A stretch of DNA of 14,950 nucleotides from positions 1-14,950 of the forward strand of contig DASRZM010000089.1 of assembly GCA_035686365.1 (NCBI GenBank), written 5' to 3'. Each line of letters begins with the position of its first letter. The stretch's first letter is position 1. The notes beneath the pieces were generated by a model. It saw only the letters and a program-made list of their open reading frames with translations, had not been told where the DNA came from and ran no database searches. The translations under genes were made by a program, and so were the position numbers. This DNA comes from DASRZM01 sp035686365. Its GTDB lineage: Bacteria > Pseudomonadota > Gammaproteobacteria > Xanthomonadales > Xanthomonadaceae. Shown here piece by piece: positions 11,987 through 14,950 of this stretch.

Positions 11987-12492
11987 GCGGACCCGAAGCA
12001 GGCGGGCCTGGGGCAGGCGGGCCTGGGGCAGTCCAACCTGCCATTCGTCGCGACGGCACCGTGCTGGGTTTCGATGTTGGCGCGCGTCGGATTGGTGTTG
12101 CGGTCGGCAGCGGGTTCGGTGTCGGCGCACGGGCGCTGGCAGTGGTCGACGTGCATGCCAGCGGCCCCGACTGGGCGGAAATCGAACGCCTGCGCCGCGA
12201 ATGGCGACCCGACGGGCTGGTGGTGGGCGATCCGATGAGCCTCGATGGCGGCGATCAGCCGATCCGCAAGGTTGCACAGGCCTTTGCCCGGGAGCTGCGA
12301 CTGCGCACCAGGCTTCCGGTGGTGATGGTGGACGAACGCAGCAGTTCGATCGAGGCCGCGCAGCGCTTTGCCGGCGATCGGGCGCAGGGCCGAAAGCGCA
12401 AGCGCGATGCAGCGGCGCTGGACGCGGTGGCAGCCGCGATCATCGTCGAGCGCTGGCTGGCGGCGCCGCAGGATGCCGTGGTGCTTCCATGA
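11983..12492 (+). CDS. ruvX: Holliday-junction-resolvase-like RuvX (YqgF)
   Basis: A 169-residue RNase H-fold protein of the YqgF/RuvX family, implicated in pre-16S rRNA 5' end processing and earlier proposed as a resolvase. LGFDVGARRIGVAVG (28-42, catalytic D31), GLVVGDPMSLDGGDQP (78-93), VVMVDERSSSIEAA (113-126, E118) and DAAALDAVAAAIIVERWL (142-159) match the four family blocks. The N-terminus carries about 22 extra residues including a duplicated AGGPG (6-15), encoded by a 15-bp tandem repeat. It is joined by ATGA overlaps to algH upstream and pyrB downstream, with no Shine-Dalgarno of its own, so translation is probably coupled. Confidence 0.95.
   Translation: MSGPEAGGPGAGGPGAVQPAIRRDGTVLGFDVGARRIGVAVGSGFGVGARALAVVDVHASGPDWAEIERLRREWRPDGLVVGDPMSLDGGDQPIRKVAQAFARELRLRTRLPVVMVDERSSSIEAAQRFAGDRAQGRKRKRDAAALDAVAAAIIVERWLAAPQDAVVLP
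11998..12031. repeat. 15-bp in-frame tandem repeat in ruvX
   Basis: The unit GCAGGCGGGCCTGGG occurs twice exactly (11998-12012, 12013-12027), followed by GCAG. As 15 is divisible by three, it encodes two AGGPG pentapeptides in the RuvX N-terminus without shifting the frame. It is a recent duplication and a candidate for length variation between strains. Confidence 0.85.
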
Positions 12493-13436
12493 GCGGGCAA
12501 CTGGATGCAGGCGGCAAGCTCCGCCACCTGCTGAGCCTGGAGGGGCTGTCGCGCGATCTGCTTGGCGGCCTCCTGCAGCGCGCGCAGGCGCTCGTCCCGG
12601 ACGCGTTCGCCGGTTGCGCGCAGCGCCACGTGCTCGCCGGCAAGGCGATCTGCACGCTGTTCTTCGAGCCGTCCACGCGCACGCGTTCGAGTTTTTCCCT
12701 GGCGGCGCAGCGGCTCGGCGCCGACCTGCTCAACTTCGATGCGTCCACCGCCTCCACCACCAAGGGCGAGGCCGACCTCGACACCCTGAAAACGCTGGAA
12801 GCGATGGGCGTGCACGGCTTCATCGTTCGCCACCAGCGCGACGGCGCGGTGGCGGAACTGGCGGTGCAAGCCGCGCCCGGCACAGTGCTGGTCAACGCCG
12901 GTGATGGCCGCAGCAACCACCCGACCCAGGGCCTGCTGGACATGCTCACCCTGCGCCAGGCCAAGGGCGACGATTTCTCGCGGATCAAGGTGCTGGTCGT
13001 CGGCGACGTGGCCCATTCGCGGGTTGCCCGCAGCGACCTGCATGCGCTGCGCATCCTGGGGGCGGGCGAGGTCCGCGTGTGCGGCCCCGCCGGATTGCTG
13101 CCGGGTGACGATACCCTGCGCGGCTGCGTGGTGGGCCACGATTTCGATGCGATGCTCGAGGGCGTGGACGCGGTGATGATGCTGCGCCTGCAGCGCGAGC
13201 GCATGGCCGACGGCCTGGTCGCGTCGCTCGACGACTACCACCGCGACTACGGACTCACCGCCACCCGCCTGCGTCGCGCGGCCGCCGATGCGGTTGTTCT
13301 GCATCCCGGACCGATGAACCGAGGGGTGGAGATCAGCGACGAGGTCGCCGACGGCCCGCAATCGCGCGTACTGCGCCAGGTCGCGAACGGGGTGGCGGTG
13401 CGGATGGCGGTGCTGGAGGCGTTGCTGGCGCGCTGA
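12489..13436 (+). CDS. pyrB: Aspartate carbamoyltransferase catalytic subunit PyrB
   Basis: A 315-residue transcarbamoylase, the committed step of pyrimidine synthesis (carbamoyl phosphate + aspartate to carbamoyl aspartate, cytosolic). Diagnostic motifs are FFEPSTRTRSSF (58-69, carbamoyl phosphate), STTKGE (89-94, with K92), DGRSNHPTQGLLDM (139-152), VVGDVAHSRVARS (170-182) and VVLHPGPMNRGVE (269-281, aspartate binding). In many pseudomonads and relatives PyrB forms a dodecamer with an inactive dihydroorotase-like PyrC' encoded next to it. No pyrC' or pyrR is present here, as the next gene is the convergent mgtE. It overlaps ruvX by ATGA and is probably the last gene of the algH-ruvX-pyrB operon. 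Confidence 0.97.
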   Translation: MSGQLDAGGKLRHLLSLEGLSRDLLGGLLQRAQALVPDAFAGCAQRHVLAGKAICTLFFEPSTRTRSSFSLAAQRLGADLLNFDASTASTTKGEADLDTLKTLEAMGVHGFIVRHQRDGAVAELAVQAAPGTVLVNAGDGRSNHPTQGLLDMLTLRQAKGDDFSRIKVLVVGDVAHSRVARSDLHALRILGAGEVRVCGPAGLLPGDDTLRGCVVGHDFDAMLEGVDAVMMLRLQRERMADGLVASLDDYHRDYGLTATRLRRAAADAVVLHPGPMNRGVEISDEVADGPQSRVLRQVANGVAVRMAVLEALLAR

Positions 13437-13459
13437 ACGCCCCGCGTGGCGCTCAGCGC
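13430..13459. terminator. Hairpin spanning both stop codons of pyrB and mgtE
   Basis: GCGCTGA (13430-13436) and TCAGCGC (13453-13459) are perfect 7-bp arms. After one mismatch the stem continues with CGCC/GGCG (13438-13441 with 13448-13451) and a CCGCGT loop. Each arm contains the stop codon of one of the two convergent genes, which lie only 16 bp apart. It could serve as a bidirectional 3'-end structure, but lacks T-runs. Confidence 0.4.
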
Positions 13460-14814
13460 AGCAGGATCACCGTCGCCAGCCCGAGGAAGCTGAGGAAGCC
13501 GATGATGTCGGTGACCGCGGTGACCACCACGGTGCCCGCCACCGCCGGATCGATCCGCATGCGCTTGAGCAGCAGCGGGAGCGACACGCCGGCCAACGCG
13601 GCGCAGCAGAAGTTGATCACCAGCGCGGCGGCGATCACCAGCGACAGCAGGCCGTCGCGGAACCAGGCGAAGGCCACCAGCCCCACCACGCCGCCGATCA
13701 GCAGGCCGTTGATCAACGCGACCCGCAGTTCCTTCCACAGCAGGATGCCGGCATTGCTGGCGCCCACCTGGCCCAGCGCGATGCCACGCACCATCAGGGC
13801 GAGCACCTGCACCGCGGCGTTGCCGCCGATGCCGGCCACGATCGGCATCAGCACCGCCAGCGCCACCACCTGTTCGATGGTCGCCTCGAAGCGGCCGATC
13901 ACGAACGCGGCCATGAACGCGGTCAGCAGGTTGACCCCCAGCCATACCACGCGGCCGCGCACGGCGCGGCGGATCGGCGAGAACAGGTCCTCTTCCTCGT
14001 CCAGGCCGGCGGCGCCCAGCGCCTGGTGCTCGGCCTGCTCGCGGATGATGTCGACCACGTCGTCGATGGTGATGCGGCCGAGCAGGATGTTGTTGTCGTC
14101 CACCACCGGCGCGGAAATCCAGTCATGGTCCGAGAACTGCCGGGCGACCTCCTCCGAAGTTTCCTCGACGTCGATCGCCGGCTGCTCGTCGTCCAGCAAC
14201 TGGTTGATCGGCGTGCTGGCGTCGTGGGTGAGCAGCGCCTGCAGCGCGATGCGGCCCAGGTACTGGTGGCGACGGCTGACCACGTACAGGTGGTCGGTGT
14301 GGTCGGGCAGTTCGCCGCGCAGGCGCAGGTAGCGCAGCACCACGTCGACGGTGGTGTCGGCGCGCACCGTCACCACGTCCGGGTTCATCAGCCGCCCCGC
14401 GCTGTCCTCGTCGTAGGACAGCACCTGTTCCAGGCGCTCGCGGTTGTCGCGATCCATCGACTTCAGGACTTCGTCGATGACGGTGTCCGGCAGGTCCTCG
14501 ACCAGGTCGGCGAGGTCGTCGATGTCGAGGTCCTCGACCGCGGCCACCAGCTCGTCCGGGTCCATCGCCGCGATCAGGCTCTCGCGTACCTCCTCGCCGA
14601 CGTGGACAAGCACCTCGCCGTCGTCCTCGGAGTCGACCAGCCCCCACACGATCTCGCGCTTGCCCGGCGGCAACGATTCCAGCAGGTTGCCGATCTCGGC
14701 CGGCGACAGCGTGTTGACCAGCCGCCGCACCGGTCCGAGCCGACCGCTGTCGAGCGCCTGCGAGAGCAAGCGCAGCTGACGTGCGGCCTTGTCGTGGTGG
14801 GCGATATCGGCCAT
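13453..14814 (-). CDS. mgtE: Magnesium transporter MgtE
   Basis: A 453-residue inner-membrane Mg2+ channel. The domain order is standard. An acidic N domain (about 20-135, with EIGNLLESLPPGKR and AAVEDLDIDDLADLVEDLP) senses Mg2+. Two CBS motifs follow (about 140-260, DHLYVVSRRHQYLGRI and APVVDDNNILLGRITIDDVVDII). Five membrane helices (about 288-453) contain PIVAGIGGNAAVQ (324-336) and VTAVTDIIGFLSFLGLA (431-447), where D436 corresponds to the pore aspartate. Start ATG at 14814, with GGAG 8 nt upstream. Only 58 bp separate it from the gene upstream, too little for an M-box riboswitch; control by the cytosolic domains is expected. Confidence 0.97.
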   Translation of the reverse strand: MADIAHHDKAARQLRLLSQALDSGRLGPVRRLVNTLSPAEIGNLLESLPPGKREIVWGLVDSEDDGEVLVHVGEEVRESLIAAMDPDELVAAVEDLDIDDLADLVEDLPDTVIDEVLKSMDRDNRERLEQVLSYDEDSAGRLMNPDVVTVRADTTVDVVLRYLRLRGELPDHTDHLYVVSRRHQYLGRIALQALLTHDASTPINQLLDDEQPAIDVEETSEEVARQFSDHDWISAPVVDDNNILLGRITIDDVVDIIREQAEHQALGAAGLDEEEDLFSPIRRAVRGRVVWLGVNLLTAFMAAFVIGRFEATIEQVVALAVLMPIVAGIGGNAAVQVLALMVRGIALGQVGASNAGILLWKELRVALINGLLIGGVVGLVAFAWFRDGLLSLVIAAALVINFCCAALAGVSLPLLLKRMRIDPAVAGTVVVTAVTDIIGFLSFLGLATVILLR

Positions 14815-14840
14815 GCGCTCGGCTCCGGGGTCGAGCGACC

Positions 14841-14846
14841 ATTATC
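14841..14846 (-). promoter_or_regulatory. Possible -10 element of mgtE
   Basis: On the minus strand GATAAT (five of six to TATAAT) lies 26 nt before the mgtE ATG and would give a leader of about 20 nt that includes the GGAG ribosome site. No convincing -35 is seen at the right distance. Confidence 0.3.
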
Positions 14847-14872
14847 CGGCATCGCGCCGGTTTCGCTTCGAC

Positions 14873-14950
14873 TCAGTCGTCGATGCGCAGTTCGCCGAGC
14901 GGCAAGCGCGACTTGTTTTCGGGGTCGAGCAAGGCGATCGGCAGCGTCTG
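14873..14950 (-). CDS. C-terminal end of an unrecognised protein
   Basis: The last 25 codons of a minus-strand gene run in from the window edge and stop at TGA (14875-14873), 58 bp before mgtE. The residues end KSRLPLGELRIDD, preceded by LPIALLDPEN. Codon use is GC-rich with G or C in most third positions, like the neighbours, which supports coding. I do not recognise the family from this fragment. Confidence 0.5.
   Translation of the reverse strand, partial: QTLPIALLDPENKSRLPLGELRIDD

Noticed and set aside
10136..12277. 713-codon minus-strand open frame opposite pilU, algH and ruvX
   Set aside because: It runs antisense across three well-supported genes, has Gln/His/Arg-biased composition from their codon pattern and shows no recognisable domain.
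14815..14872. M-box or other magnesium riboswitch before mgtE
   Set aside because: Only 58 bp lie between mgtE and the upstream gene, too short for an M-box, and no fitting stems are seen.

Overview
The window is a dense, GC-rich (roughly two thirds G+C by eye) stretch of a gammaproteobacterial chromosome. Gene content (aroB-aroK, pdxH of the MTDLYAEAL type, yggS divergent from pilT-pilU, a DUF4426 protein beside yggT, algH-ruvX-pyrB, mgtE) and the repeat types point to the Lysobacteraceae (Xanthomonadaceae), for example a Lysobacter or Luteimonas relative. This placement is an inference from gene order and protein style, not from a database search. Nearly every gene is ordinary housekeeping. 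I see no transposase, prophage, CRISPR array, tRNA or rRNA.

Layout. Positions 1-241 are non-coding and carry strong hairpins. aroB and aroK (242-1892, minus strand, overlapping) are two steps of the shikimate pathway. Facing away from them is a plus-strand pair, an exosortase-family membrane enzyme (1937-2443) and a YeeZ-like atypical SDR (2440-3270), joined by a 4-base overlap. A dodecin (3338-3544) and an OmpR-type response regulator without a neighbouring kinase (3559-4257) follow. A REP-like element separates these from a convergent glycerate-kinase-like gene (4340-5173, minus), which is divergent from pdxH (5228-5821). A 438-base non-coding stretch (5822-6259) holds two 99-bp repeats, several hairpins with 3-nt loops and a heptanucleotide array. 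Next come a BtuF-like binding protein without signal peptide (6260-7054), then the minus-strand cluster yggS / yggT / DUF4426 (8963 down to 7092), in which proC, the usual partner of yggS and yggT, is missing. The twitching-motility ATPases pilT (9081-10118) and pilU (10220-11350) are separated by a heptad-built hairpin. algH (yqgE), ruvX and pyrB (11420-13436) form a tightly overlapping operon. mgtE (13453-14814, minus) converges on pyrB, and the C-terminal end of an unrecognised minus-strand gene closes the window.

How the parts fit. Two parts work as functional units: aromatic amino acid precursor synthesis (aroB/aroK) and type IV pilus retraction (pilT/pilU). The rest is a patchwork of vitamin B6 homeostasis (pdxH, yggS), flavin storage (dodecin), pyrimidine synthesis (pyrB), magnesium uptake (mgtE) and envelope functions. 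Several genes (aroK, the kinase, algH) have a TAnnnT hexamer 6-7 nt before the start codon and no Shine-Dalgarno sequence, which suggests leaderless transcripts.

No clearly new multi-gene system is visible. The best leads are non-coding: a duplicated 99-bp element whose hairpin shows compensatory changes, and heptanucleotide arrays that end in an inverted return arm. The exosortase-SDR pair and the proC-less yggS-yggT locus are the genic points most worth a second look.
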